Assembly (NCBI GenBank): GCA_028823415.1
Contig: JAPKBL010000033.1
Span: 1-43,217 of the forward strand
DNA from: Mariniblastus sp.
Lineage (GTDB): Bacteria > Planctomycetota > Planctomycetia > Pirellulales > Pirellulaceae
Direction: 5' to 3'
DNA: 43,217 nt
The notes beneath the pieces are model-generated. The model was not told where the DNA came from. It was given only the letters and a program-made list of their open reading frames with translations, and made no database searches. Made by a program: the position numbers and the translations under genes. Below, one piece after another: positions 1-8,993 of this stretch. Positions within the stretch are counted from its first letter, which is position 1, and each line of letters starts with the position of its first letter.

Positions 1-59
1 AAGAAAAGAAGATGGAAGAAAAGAAGATGGAAGAAAAGAAGATGGAAGAAAAGAAAAGG
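1..59. repeat. 15-bp tandem repeat, about 3.7 copies, truncated by window edge
   Basis: The unit AAGAAAAGAAGATGG is repeated three times exactly, followed by a degenerate fourth copy. It is purine-only on the plus strand apart from one T per unit. The period is five codons, so copy-number change would keep frame. Confidence 0.9.
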
Positions 60-65
60 CATTGA
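3..65 (+). CDS. Possible C-terminal tail of an upstream gene (partial)
   Basis: One forward frame is open from the window edge to a TGA at 63-65 and encodes a charged five-residue repeat (E-E-K-K-M) ending K-K-R-H. Lys/Glu-rich tails occur on many exported or ribosome-associated proteins. The other two forward frames are also open across the repeat, so frame choice rests only on this being the shortest clean tail. No function can be assigned. Confidence 0.25.
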   Translation, partial: EKKMEEKKMEEKKMEEKKRH

Positions 66-143
66 CCTTGGTATTAGGGTCGAGCGTCATTGGTAACCAC
101 GACGGTTGTGTGACAGGTTCAGCACCCTCGTAAGGCTGAAAAC

Positions 144-2828
144 ATGAATTTAAAAATTGGTTATTTCGTTTTACTCGCTTGGGCTGTCGGTTCGGTAATG
201 TTCTTATTGGGCTGTGAAAAAGAGCCCCAGCGGACGACAGAAGTGGTGCGTCCCGCTGTCGACCAACCGGTGCTCTCCGACGCGCAGCTTCGAATCAAAG
301 GGATAACTGATTCAGAAACGGTGATTCAGGGACTTGCGGGTAAAAACAGTCTTTTAGTGGCGGGGTTGATGGGGTCTCAAGTAGATCTCTCGGTCGTCGT
401 GCCTGGAACGATTGAGTACGTTGGTATCGATGACAAGGCGATTGACTCGTTGTTATCCGAAGCCGCGGAAACGTCTGACGACGCCCTTGCCACCATGGCA
501 GATTGGCCCATTAAAGATCAAACCGAGGTAATTGGGTTCGCTCAGGTGTGGGCGCCGCTGTTTGAAAAAGGACGTTTTGAAGACGCTCAACTCGGTGTTC
601 TCAAAGGCACGTTTCTCAAATCTGGTGTCTTTGAGATGGAGACAAAATTTGAAGGCCGGATGTTTCGTCAGGGCGAATCGCCGCTGGGAGTCCGTGCCTA
701 TCAGACGCTTGGCTGGCGTGAGGTCGCAGATAACGACTGGAAGCTTGTTTCTTGGAAGCAGACGAAATTTTCCATGATTGCATCGACGGGAACTTTGTTT
801 GAAAACATCACCGCGGATGCGATTCCCGATGTTGAGACGATGAGTGCTGTTTCGAAAGCGACTCACGAGGATCTAATTATCACCCGGTGCGGAGAGATGG
901 AAATAATCCGATCTCTTGAAAATGGAAAGATGGTTGAATCGCAGTCGATTAAGGAAGCGAGAGACGAATTTAAAGGATGTAATGATTGGGGGTCGGTAGG
1001 ACAATATCCGTCGGTCAGTGTCGTCGATTTCGATAACGATGGGCACGAAGATCTATTTATGACGGATCGCTGGCAAGCCGTGCAATTACTTCGAAACCAA
1101 GGAGATGAGACGTTCGTGGACGTGACGAAGTCAGTTGGAATCGATGTGCCGGAAATGGCGACCTGCGGATATTTCTTTGATTTTGACAACGATGGTGATT
1201 CCGACTTGCTGATTGGAATGTCGATGGTTCCAAGTCAGTTTTTCGAGAATGTCGGTGGGCAATTCAAGCCGCACGACGCGATTAATGAAGTGCTTGAAGA
1301 AACGCGATTTGTCAATGCAATTTCTGTTGCGGATTTGAACCGGGACGGCCTTGAGGATATTTATTTAAGTACCTACGCCACGGGAACTGGGCCGATTGAT
1401 GATTGGATAGGATTTGTCACGCGTGAGAAAGAGCAGCTGAAAACGCGTTTAAAGATTCTCGGAAACGATAAGTTTGTCGATCGAGGCGGACCTCCCAATA
1501 TACTGCTGATGAATCGCGGGAAGAACTTCGAGTGGGTGAAGATGGATGATGGGCTTAAGCAGTATCGGAATTCTTACCAAACTTCGTGGAATGATTATGA
1601 TAGTGATGGCGACCAGGATCTCTATATTTGTAATGATTTTGCTCCTGATGTTTTCCTTAGGAATGATACGGAGCGAGGGAGTTACCAGCCGAAATTTACT
1701 GATGTTACGTCGGCGGTTATTCCCACGATGGACATGGGGTTTGGGATGGGGTGCTCTTGGGGCGATTACGATAATGACGGTGATTTGGACCTCTATGTTT
1801 CCAATATGTATTCCAAAGCTGGGAATCGCATCGTCGATCAGGTGGAAGGCGCTGATCCCCGTCTGAAAGTGGCCGCCCATGGGAATTTTCTATTCGAGAA
1901 CCAAGGCGTAGTTTTTAAACAGGTTGCGGGAGATGAGAAGGGGGAGCAGCTCGAGAATCAAGGCGTAGTTTTTAAGCAGGTCGCGGGGGACGCAGAGGGA
2001 GAGCAGCACGTTGCTCGAGTCGGATGGTCTTATGGTGGCCAGTTCGCCGATTTCGATAACGACGGCAATTTGGATATCTACGTACCGAGTGGATGTTATT
2101 CGGCTCCCGACGAAGTGAAGACGAAAGTTGATTTGTGAAGTTGCCTTTGGCGTGAAGCAGTTCGCTTCGGAGAGGGTCGAGGGCATGAATTTTCAAATGC
2201 GAAAGAATGGGGGCCGTTGGAAGAAATGCGAACCATCTATTTCGAATGGGTGGATGATCCCCAACCGGGCGAGCGCTACCTCAATAGTAATTCTCTAAGT
2301 GGTGGCGAAAGAAACCGCATTTTCTTTCGTCGCGACGGGAATTATACAGACTACTCACTCGTCTCCGGTGCCGATTTTCGGGAAGACGGACGCGGGTTTG
2401 TACTGCTGGATTTTGACCGAGACGGGTGGATGGATCTTGGCGTGACTAGTCCAAATCATCCGAGATTTCGAATGGTACGCAATACCATTGGTGATCGAGG
2501 GGCGAAAGCTGGTAATGTCGAAATTGAACTCGTTGGAGGTCAGACGACCGCTGTCGCCAGTGAGGAGTGGAGCCCTCGGGATGCCTACGGAGCGACTGTG
2601 ATGGTGTGGCAAAACGGTGAGAAACAGAAACGGATGTTTCACCTGTCTTGTGGGGAAGGATTGTCGAGCGTGAATTCCAAACGCATTCATATTGGAATGG
2701 GAGACGCAGATAAGATCGACATGCTCGAAGTGACTTGGCCCAGCGGCAAAAAGACGATCAAAAAAAACGTCAAAGCTGGAGAGCGAATTACAATATTCGA
2801 GAATCCAGCACTCGACAAGCAAGACTAA
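144..2828 (+). CDS. ASPIC/UnbV FG-GAP (VCBS) lipoprotein with in-frame TGA; candidate selenoprotein
   Basis: Seen: the frame opens at ATG 144 with a lipoprotein signal (lipobox L-L-G-C, Cys24). At least seven calcium-loop motifs of the D-x-D-x-D-G-x-x-D-L type follow (for example DFDNDGHEDL, DYDNDGDLDL), typical of FG-GAP/VCBS propellers. A TGA interrupts the frame at 2136-2138 (codon 665). The same frame then continues without another stop to 2828 and encodes the ASPIC/UnbV C-terminal domain (E-R-N-R-I-F-F, D-F-D-R-D-G, A-Y-G-A-T-V, V-T-W-P-S-G-K). Read through, the protein is 894 residues with local sequence D-L-U-S-C-L-W-R. Known: this family normally has propeller and ASPIC domain in one chain. 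Inference: selenocysteine insertion, supported by the downstream stem-loop. Alternatives are a nonsense mutation, making 144-2138 a truncated gene and 2217-2828 a remnant, or a sequencing error. The role is probably surface binding or adhesion. Confidence 0.7.
1896..2009 (+). repeat. 57-bp in-frame tandem duplication inside the FG-GAP gene
   Basis: Two adjacent 57-nt copies (1896-1952 and 1953-2009) each encode 19 residues starting E-N-Q-G-V-V-F-K-Q-V-A-G-D. They differ by scattered substitutions, giving E-K-G-E-Q-L against A-E-G-E-Q-H at their ends. The duplication lies just before the last calcium loop ahead of the TGA. The divergence shows it is not an assembly stutter. Confidence 0.9.
2144..2175 (+). 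promoter_or_regulatory. Candidate bacterial SECIS stem-loop downstream of in-frame TGA
   Basis: TGAAGC (2153-2158) pairs with GCTTCG (2164-2169) around the 5-nt loop AGTTC, whose second base is G. The loop begins 20 nt after the TGA. A lower helix pairs CCTTT (2144-2148) with AGAGG (2171-2175), with one G-U pair, across an asymmetric internal loop. Published bacterial SECIS models ask for a small apical loop with a G in its first two bases about 16-37 nt from UGA, and this hairpin meets that. I see no obvious bulged U as in the E. coli fdhF element. The element was found by eye, with no folding computation. Confidence 0.5.
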
Positions 2829-2972
2829 GTTCTAGCTCGCCGCACAATTCTCTCGTCAATGAGAGTGGTTGAGTGCCGGGCTTGCCTGCAAGGTGGTTGT
2901 TTTGAGAGAATGAGACTGAACGTCTCGAAGCACGACTTCAAATTTCTAACACACTTCAACTCCATTAAAAAA

Positions 2973-3824
2973 ATGCGATTTACCAAAATGCACGGCGCGG
3001 GCAATGATTATGTTTACGTCGATTGTTTTCAGGAGCCGGTGCCCTCGGATCCTTCGTCATTGGCGGTTGCGGTATCCGACCGCCACAAAGGCGTCGGTTC
3101 GGACGGCCTGATTTTAATTTGTCCATCGGATCAGGCGGACGCGCAAATGCGGATGTTTAACGCCGACGGCAGTGAGTCAGCCATGTGCGGAAATGGTATC
3201 CGTTGCGTCGCAAAATATGTATTTGATCACGGATTGTGCCAAAAAAGTCGAATGACAATCGAAACGGGCGCCGGAATCTTGGCATTGGATGTCGAGGAAG
3301 AAAACGGTAAAGTCCAGCAGGTTCGCGTGGATATGGGGGAACCAATTCTGCTAGCGTCGGAAATTCCGACTACGCTTGCCGGAAACCCCGACTTGAATCA
3401 TCATGTGATCAACGTTCCTTTGTCTGTCGGTGGACACGAATTTGCTGTCAATTGTATTTCGATGGGCAACCCTCATTGTGTTATTTTTGTTGACAAAGCC
3501 ACCGATGATTTGGTTCTGAAAATTGGATCGCGAATTGAAAATGACGAGAGGTTTCCTCAGCGAGTCAATGTCGAGTTTGTCGAATTGGTATCACCGACTG
3601 AAGTCCGTCAGCGGACTTGGGAACGAGGATCGGGAGAGACCATGGCTTGTGGGACAGGAGCAAGTGCGGTTTGTGTCGCGGGAGTGTTGTCGGGAAAAAC
3701 GGAAAGAAAAATAACCAATCATTTACTCGGTGGGACGTTATTGATTGAGTGGGATGAATCCACCAATCATGTGTTCAAGACCGGGCCGGCGGTCGAAGTA
3801 TTCAATGGTGATTGGGACGATTAA
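2973..3824 (+). CDS. dapF: Diaminopimelate epimerase
   Basis: Converts LL- to meso-diaminopimelate in the cytoplasm for lysine and peptidoglycan synthesis. The protein is 283 residues, the usual family length. It begins [13 protein letters not shown], the classic DapF N-terminus. The frame is open from 2859, but those 38 extra residues have no family counterpart, so I place the start at 2973. The two catalytic thiols are visible: Cys72 in [12 protein letters not shown] and Cys226 in [16 protein letters not shown] and W-E-R-G-S-G are also present. This matters because planctomycetes were once thought to lack peptidoglycan. No strong ribosome binding site is seen. Confidence 0.95.
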   Translation: MRFTKMHGAGNDYVYVDCFQEPVPSDPSSLAVAVSDRHKGVGSDGLILICPSDQADAQMRMFNADGSESAMCGNGIRCVAKYVFDHGLCQKSRMTIETGAGILALDVEEENGKVQQVRVDMGEPILLASEIPTTLAGNPDLNHHVINVPLSVGGHEFAVNCISMGNPHCVIFVDKATDDLVLKIGSRIENDERFPQRVNVEFVELVSPTEVRQRTWERGSGETMACGTGASAVCVAGVLSGKTERKITNHLLGGTLLIEWDESTNHVFKTGPAVEVFNGDWDD

Positions 3825-3972
3825 GAAAGTTGATTCGCGATTCCGTTTTTCAATTTGGAGATGGTTCAAGTTGAAAGAGTTTCCATCGCATTTCTTAGGT
3901 AGCAGATACGTACCGAGTGGGTCAGTTTGTTGGATTTTGTATTTCGTGATTAGGTAAGGATGCTAAAGCGAC

Positions 3973-4785
3973 GTGTCAGACGCAACGTTTAGTCAAAGAA
4001 TCACAGGTCATATTAACGCGGTCTTAATGCCGCGGGCGCTTGATCTCATTAACTTTAGAATTCGCTATTACGACCCAACGGTTGATCCGGCCCGTTCGGA
4101 GTACAACGAACATGTTATTTTTTCTTTTTGGCATGAGTACATCGTGGTCATTCTACCCCGTTGGGGGCATACCCCTTTGACGGTGCTTTGTTCGCAGCAT
4201 CGGGATGGGGAGTTGGTAAATCAGACGGCTGAGTCGTTGGGTTTGAATATTGTTCGAGGCAGTACCAGTCGCGGCGGGGCATCCGCCATTCGGGCGATGA
4301 AATTCAACTCAAAATTTTCCAGTATTGCGATGACGCCTGATGGTCCTCGGGGGCCTCGGCGAGAAATGGCAATGGGGCCTGTCTACTTAGCTTCACTTTT
4401 AGGGATGCCACTGGTTCCCGTTGGGATTGGAATCAGCAATCCCTATCGGTTGTCGACCTGGGACAAATTCGCCATTCCACGCCCCTTGTCTCGGGTTCGC
4501 GTGATCTTCGGTCCAAAAATTCGAGTGCCCAAAAAAGTTGGCAAAGAAACTTTAGCGCAGTTCCGAGCTGGTGCTCAAGGGCTAATGACCGATCTCACCG
4601 ATGAGGCTCAATATTGGGCAGACTCTAACCAAAAGATGGTCGGCGAGCAAAGTTTCACGCGAGAGCGGCGATCTAATCGGGTTGTGTTTGAGAGGCCTGT
4701 TGTCACTCCACCGAAACTGAAGATCGTTAAAATGCCGGTGCCGGCGGCTTTCGGGATTCACGGTTCAAGTAAACGAGTGGGTTGA
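3973..4785 (+). CDS. DUF374 lysophospholipid acyltransferase family protein
   Basis: 270 residues starting at GTG 3973, with a TAAGGA ribosome-binding sequence about 12 nt upstream. Family signatures are F-W-H-E near residue 52, S-Q-H-R-D-G-E near 75, and T-P-D-G-P-R-G-P-R near 120, as in the DUF374 branch of the LPLAT/PlsC superfamily. These enzymes transfer acyl chains to lipid or lipid A-like acceptors at the inner membrane; the substrate here is unknown. The HX4D box of classic PlsC is replaced by the H-x-D-G-E form usual in this branch. The basic C-terminal tail (from about residue 220) is not conserved and may be lineage specific. It follows dapF on the same strand after about 150 nt and converges with the next gene. 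Confidence 0.8.
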   Translation: MSDATFSQRITGHINAVLMPRALDLINFRIRYYDPTVDPARSEYNEHVIFSFWHEYIVVILPRWGHTPLTVLCSQHRDGELVNQTAESLGLNIVRGSTSRGGASAIRAMKFNSKFSSIAMTPDGPRGPRREMAMGPVYLASLLGMPLVPVGIGISNPYRLSTWDKFAIPRPLSRVRVIFGPKIRVPKKVGKETLAQFRAGAQGLMTDLTDEAQYWADSNQKMVGEQSFTRERRSNRVVFERPVVTPPKLKIVKMPVPAAFGIHGSSKRVG

Positions 4786-4803
4786 AGTCGACCTAGCCTC
4801 GTC

Positions 4804-6015
4804 TTAGCGTTGGTCGTTTTCGATTCCCTCGATCCAGGTGTCTCTCGCTCGCGTATTGAGCCAATACTGACGTTTCTGCATCTCGATTTGGTCGCCGGAG
4901 ATTCGCCTCGAAGCGCGGGTTCCGTTCCAGCGATTTGACGCTTCGGAGATTTCGATCGGAAGTCCACGAGACTGCCTGAATTTTTGCTGAGCCGCCACTG
5001 CGACCGCAAACTCAAACCTTGCTTGAGGGTAGACGGGGGCTCCCAGAGTTTGGTTTGACCAATCTCCAAAATTTGTCCAGCGCTCATCATTTTTTAGGGG
5101 TGTCTCAATCTTGGCGCGACTGCACCGCGGCGCATAAACTTGCCACGCCGGCCAGTGGTCACAAATACCCAAAGGTTGAGTCAGAGGGAAAACGACGACG
5201 GCTAGCGTGGCCATGTAGCCAATAGCATCCCCGAGGGGCGGTGGCGGTGTGACGGATGGTTCTCTTTTCGGCTGTCGGTAAAAGATCCAGATGATTTGAA
5301 AGATGAAAAACAAATTCCAAACCAAGACGCCGGTTCCACTCCCTTCGGCGAACAGTAGTAGCAGCAAGAGTGCGTGCATGGATAGAGCACCGACCATTGC
5401 ATAATTTCGAGTCTTGGGGATTAGCAATCCCAGGCCAATCGAAATTTCGGCGATTGGAAAACATAGAACAATGATGTTCTTAATTTGAATTGGCCAGTCT
5501 TCGGTCGTCATTCCGAAAACACCGATTAGCGAAGAGAGCAACTGATCTCCGACGCTATGGACAAACTGGTAATCCAACTTGCTCACCCCTGAAAATATAT
5601 AAATACTGACAGTGATAATTTGGATTCGCCAAATCGCATTCAATTTTGTCGATGTTGCAATTACGATTGCGAGGACGACCAATTGATAAGTCCAGGGTTG
5701 TAGGCGATGTTGATCGAGCAAGATGAGTCCGGTCGTTGACGCGGCGAATAGAATGAGGGCGGTGACCAGAACCTTTCCCTCTTTCGCAAACAGGCAAACC
5801 ACAAGCCCGCCAACCGAAAGTCCCAGGCATAGCCAGTCGACCCAGACAGGAGTCGCTGTCAGGTATGCAAAGAATGGGATTTGCGGAAAGATATTCTGAG
5901 GCGTCCACAACTTCCACGTGGATGCAAATAGCAAAAGCGCGAACCCTGCCATGCCGCGGGTGTAACCATGCAACGAAATGGGCGGAGTGCCACCGGATTG
6001 AGTCGGTAATCCCAA
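4804..6015 (-). CDS. Polytopic membrane protein, HTTM/DoxX-like
   Basis: 403 residues with about eight hydrophobic segments between residues 22 and 275, then a soluble C-terminal part of about 130 residues. The D-Q-H-R-L-Q-P-W stretch and the following helices resemble the HTTM (vitamin-K carboxylase-like) and DoxX/MauE membrane families. I cannot decide between them and assign no reaction. The annotated start is TTG at 6015, because an in-frame TAA at 6025-6027 blocks further extension. The alternative is ATG at codon 22, immediately before the first membrane helix. The gene begins 16 nt after the stop of the upstream isomerase-like gene, suggesting one transcript. Confidence 0.65.
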   Translation of the reverse strand: MGLPTQSGGTPPISLHGYTRGMAGFALLLFASTWKLWTPQNIFPQIPFFAYLTATPVWVDWLCLGLSVGGLVVCLFAKEGKVLVTALILFAASTTGLILLDQHRLQPWTYQLVVLAIVIATSTKLNAIWRIQIITVSIYIFSGVSKLDYQFVHSVGDQLLSSLIGVFGMTTEDWPIQIKNIIVLCFPIAEISIGLGLLIPKTRNYAMVGALSMHALLLLLLFAEGSGTGVLVWNLFFIFQIIWIFYRQPKREPSVTPPPPLGDAIGYMATLAVVVFPLTQPLGICDHWPAWQVYAPRCSRAKIETPLKNDERWTNFGDWSNQTLGAPVYPQARFEFAVAVAAQQKFRQSRGLPIEISEASNRWNGTRASRRISGDQIEMQKRQYWLNTRARDTWIEGIENDQR

Positions 6016-6031
6016 AGAGTATTCTTAAACC

Positions 6032-6937
6032 TTACAACGAGTTGAGGTGATCGATGCTTTGACCAATGCTGACGATTGGATCGGGTGACTGATCCTGTTC
6101 GACATGGCATTGGTCGACGCCGATTTTTTCGGCAACTGCCATAACGGTTGCCATGTCGATGTTGCCGTTACCGAGTTCTTTAAACGCTTCATGGGGAACT
6201 TGTCCTTCATCGAAACATACTTTTGAGCCGTTTTTTAGATCCTTGAGATGGACTTGAGAGACGCGGCCGTCGAGTTTGTGGAGGGTCTCAAGAGGATCCC
6301 ATCCCCCGATTTTCGCCCAAAAAACATCGAGTTCGAATTTGCAATGGTTCTCGTCAAGCAAGTCCATCAGCAAGCCAAAGCCTGTTTGTCCGTTATCGAG
6401 AGGGGCGAACTCGAAGGAGTGATTGTGGTAGCAAAGTTGAATGCCGGCCTGGGTGCATTTCTCGCCGAATTGGTTCGAAGTTTCGGCGTAACGCTTGAAT
6501 TGATCTGCCGTCTGGCGATTGGGCTTGTTGATATAGCCAAAAACCAGGTGCTTAAGATTGGCATTTTGAGCTTGCTCGAGAATCGTGCCGAGGGACGGTA
6601 CTCCCTTGGCATCAGGCGTGCAAACAGCTTGCCAATTTAAGAAACTGGAGGTTACTTCCAAACCGAGGTCCTTGCAGATTGGAAGTATCTCAGCAGCGTC
6701 GTTGGTGTCGCCAAGTTCCACTTGATAATAACCGGCGTCCGAGATGGCTTTTAGCGTTTTTTGCTTATCCTGCTCCATTTGGTTTCGAACTGTCCAAAGT
6801 TGCAGGCCGATTGTTTTTTTATACTTACTGTTTTCGGGAAGGAGTTTGGGAAATGCCATGATTGAATTTGTGAGTGAGGAAGCGATGGCGGCGGTGGCGA
6901 TGCCGGAAGTTGATTTTAGGAAAGTTCGTCGTTTCAT
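6032..6937 (-). CDS. Tat-exported sugar phosphate isomerase/epimerase-like TIM barrel
   Basis: 301 residues opening M-K-R-R-T-F-L-K-S, a twin-arginine signal followed by a hydrophobic Ala/Ile region, so the product is probably periplasmic. The body matches the xylose isomerase-like TIM barrel family (AP endonuclease 2 superfamily). G-L-Q-L-W-T-V-R near 43, G-Y-Y-Q-V-E-L-G near 69, C-Y-H-N-H-S-F-E-F near 175, and a late V-E-Q-D-Q-S give likely metal ligands Glu, His and Asp. Planctomycetes carry many Tat-exported members, often near sulfatases and glycoside hydrolases; the substrate is not predictable. It is co-directional with the membrane protein downstream. Confidence 0.85.
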   Translation of the reverse strand: MKRRTFLKSTSGIATAAIASSLTNSIMAFPKLLPENSKYKKTIGLQLWTVRNQMEQDKQKTLKAISDAGYYQVELGDTNDAAEILPICKDLGLEVTSSFLNWQAVCTPDAKGVPSLGTILEQAQNANLKHLVFGYINKPNRQTADQFKRYAETSNQFGEKCTQAGIQLCYHNHSFEFAPLDNGQTGFGLLMDLLDENHCKFELDVFWAKIGGWDPLETLHKLDGRVSQVHLKDLKNGSKVCFDEGQVPHEAFKELGNGNIDMATVMAVAEKIGVDQCHVEQDQSPDPIVSIGQSIDHLNSL

Positions 6938-6994
6938 TGTTTCTATTCGCTGTGATTTAGAGGGACGCGTTGAGAAAACCGTTGAGCGAGGATT

Positions 6995-7198
6995 TTAATA
7001 ATTGAGTGCGAGATCTACAATTTGTTCTGCGGTCATAGCCTTGCCGCTGGGGGGATTGAAAATTAATTCACTGACATTGGGGTGCGGTACATTTTGTTCC
7101 AGTCGGCTTAGTAAAGCGTCCACGTCGACAATACACCCGCTCGTCGTCATGATGTGGTCGACTAAGCGTATCAGTTCTTCTCGATTAAGTTTTGACAT
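6995..7198 (-). CDS. Colicin/pyocin immunity-like small protein (orphan)
   Basis: 67 residues with TAAGGA close upstream of ATG 7198. The pattern resembles colicin E/pyocin S immunity proteins (Im fold). An N-terminal helix L-N-R-E-E-L-I-R-L-V-D-H-I is followed by an acidic helix D-V-D-A-L-L-S-R-L, then the family hallmark H-P-N-V-S-E-L-I-F-N-P (compare H-P-x-x-S-D-L-I-F-Y-P), and a last helix A-E-Q-I-V-D-L-A-L. Assignment is by recall of the family pattern, not by search. It is shorter than the usual 85-90 residues. No colicin-type nuclease is adjacent, so it is an orphan or has another role. Confidence 0.55.
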   Translation of the reverse strand: MSKLNREELIRLVDHIMTTSGCIVDVDALLSRLEQNVPHPNVSELIFNPPSGKAMTAEQIVDLALNY

Positions 7199-7751
7199 GT
7201 CCTTAAGATACGCATTGGCTCGCGTTTTGCAAACAGACTCGGTGATGATTCGCTACACAAATCGACCACTCGTTCGTTAGTACGGTCACGCTAACTTTTG
7301 ACCATCGATTTCAATTTAATTGCGGTGTGATTTTGTTCACCTTAATCGTCGAGGGGACTGTTGGAAGGCTATCGAAAGCGTGTGGCTATCTGGTTTGTCT
7401 TCAATCCAAGGAAGCTTTGCGGTGAAAAAGTCCGTTTTGCAGCGATCCTCTGGTCGCGAAACTGCCTTTGATTGCTGTTTGATTTAAATTGAGATTTATT
7501 GTTGCGGGATTGTTTAATCGTTGGGTATACTTTGGACATAGGGATTTGTTAGCCGCTTGCAGCCTTTATCTGCTAAAGAGCCTTCGGACCTCACCTGCTG
7601 CGATTGCATTGGAGTGAGGCATACTGCCTGCCGGCAGTTCTTTGCAGGTCTCGCAAGCGTTTGGCCCCCCAGTTTTACCTCAGTCGTTTCGCCGTGTTTC
7701 TGCGCGAACTTTGAGGCAACGATGTCAATTATCGAGCAGGGTTAAAATAGC
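7199..7751 (+). promoter_or_regulatory. Divergent intergenic region; 7554-7659 forms a candidate multi-branched leader
   Basis: No credible gene lies here. Before the downstream PLP gene, CGCTTGC (7554-7560) is complementary to GCAAGCG (7653-7659). It encloses three possible hairpins: CTTTA/TAAAG at 7564-7578, CCTCAC/GTGAGG at 7589-7619, and ACTGCC/GGCAGT at 7623-7638. This makes a closed four-way junction of about 106 nt. I do not recognise a known riboswitch class; conserved SAM-I sequence blocks are absent. The pairing is seen by eye only. Confidence 0.35.
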
Positions 7752-8993
7752 GTGTCAAGCAATCAGATCAACGAAAAAAATAACGATTCAGACAAGGGAC
7801 CGGGGCTCGGGGGACCGGGGCTCGGGTTTTCGACGCTCTCGGTTCACGCCGGCGAGCACCGACAAAAGGTGTGTAATTCTATTACCGATCCCGTTGTGTT
7901 GGCGTCGACATTTACGTTTGAAAACACTCAAAGCATCATCGATTTTATCGAAAACGACGAAGATCGAGGCGAATATGGTCGGTATGGTGTCCCCGGCGAG
8001 CAGGTCGTCGAAAGGAAGCTGGCCGCGTTGGAAAACGCAGATGAGGGGGTTCTGTTTTCCAGTGGAATGGCCGCATTGGTGGGATTGTTCAATGCCAAAT
8101 TAAGCTCGGGTGATGAGATCATATTTTTTGATGAGTGTTACCATCGGACAAGAGAGTATTGCAAGAATTATCTTTCTCGGTTTGGGATTGTCACTCGTGA
8201 GGTCAAGACCGGCGATTATCTAGCGATGGAATCCGAGATAAATACCAAGACCAAATTATTAATAAGTGAGTCACCTACCAATCCTCATTTGAGTATTCTT
8301 GATCTCGAACGGTTCGCTGGGATTGGCAAAAAACATCAAATCGAGACGATGATTGATGCGACCCTTGCAACTCCGTTTAACGTTCGACCGCTTAATTTTG
8401 GTGTCGATTATGTAGTGCATTCGGCAACGAAATATTTTGGTGGTCATAACGATCTGCTGGCTGGGATTGTTCTTGGATGTTCAGAAAAACTGGCCGAGGT
8501 TCGCGCGCTCCGCGGTGTGATGGGGGCAGTCAATTCTCCGCATAATTGTTATCTACTTGAACGAGGACTAAAAACATTCGAAATTAGGATGCAGCGTCAT
8601 AATGAAAACGGGCAACGGGTGGCCGAGTTTCTTGAAAACCACCCTCGCGTCTCTCGCGTGCTTTACCCAGGTCTTCCCTCACACCGGCATTACGAGATTG
8701 CAAGGGAAACGATGCGTGGTTTCGGAGGGCTGGTGACGTTCGAAGTCGCAGATGCGGATTGGAAGGCGACTGCTAAAGTCGTAGATCGGGCGAAGCTGGC
8801 GCGAATCGCTCCTAGTCTTGGAGGCGTTGAAACCTTGATTGAGCAACCACTTGTAATGAGTTATTGGGGGTATCAACCGGAGGAAAGAAAAGCCTTCGGG
8901 ATTAGTGACAACATGATCCGGCTTGCTTGCGGCATTGAAAACAGCAGCGATATTATTGAAGATCTCCAGCAGGCTTTAGCCGTGAAAGACTAA
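7752..8993 (+). CDS. Cys/Met metabolism PLP-dependent enzyme, cystathionine gamma-synthase-like
   Basis: 413 residues from GTG 7752. It is a fold-type I PLP enzyme of the trans-sulfuration family. The N-terminal block has S-T-L-S-V-H-A-G, the cofactor-phosphate region F-S-S-G-M-A-A, and the R-Y-G-V-P motif. Y-Y-R-like residues are replaced by D-E-C-Y-H-R-T-R. The Schiff-base lysine is in H-S-A-T-K-Y-F-G-G-H-N-D. The Arg that binds the substrate carboxylate lies in I-R-L-A-C-G-I-E. The sequence looks closer to plant-type cystathionine gamma-synthase than to lyases, but substrate calls within this family are unreliable. The first 25 residues are low complexity (G-P-G-L-G twice). A possible structured RNA leader precedes it. 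Confidence 0.85.
   Translation: MSSNQINEKNNDSDKGPGLGGPGLGFSTLSVHAGEHRQKVCNSITDPVVLASTFTFENTQSIIDFIENDEDRGEYGRYGVPGEQVVERKLAALENADEGVLFSSGMAALVGLFNAKLSSGDEIIFFDECYHRTREYCKNYLSRFGIVTREVKTGDYLAMESEINTKTKLLISESPTNPHLSILDLERFAGIGKKHQIETMIDATLATPFNVRPLNFGVDYVVHSATKYFGGHNDLLAGIVLGCSEKLAEVRALRGVMGAVNSPHNCYLLERGLKTFEIRMQRHNENGQRVAEFLENHPRVSRVLYPGLPSHRHYEIARETMRGFGGLVTFEVADADWKATAKVVDRAKLARIAPSLGGVETLIEQPLVMSYWGYQPEERKAFGISDNMIRLACGIENSSDIIEDLQQALAVKD
7796..7825 (+). repeat. 15-bp perfect tandem duplication in the PLP-enzyme N-terminus
   Basis: GGGACCGGGGCTCGG occurs twice back to back and encodes G-P-G-L-G twice, in frame, ahead of the conserved domain. The two copies are identical, suggesting recent slippage. 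It is also G-rich (several GGGG runs). Confidence 0.9.

Noticed and set aside
2217..2828. Separate ASPIC/UnbV gene starting at ATG 2217
   Set aside because: It would start in mid-domain without a signal peptide or ribosome binding site, and it is in the same frame as the upstream gene.
7500..7750. SAM-I riboswitch before the PLP gene
   Set aside because: The conserved GAGGGA and GGCAACC-type blocks are not in the right places; only an unclassified fold is supported.
7642..8103. 153-aa plus-strand open frame over the start of the PLP gene
   Set aside because: It is out of frame with a clear conserved enzyme and its translation is Arg/Ser-rich without a domain.
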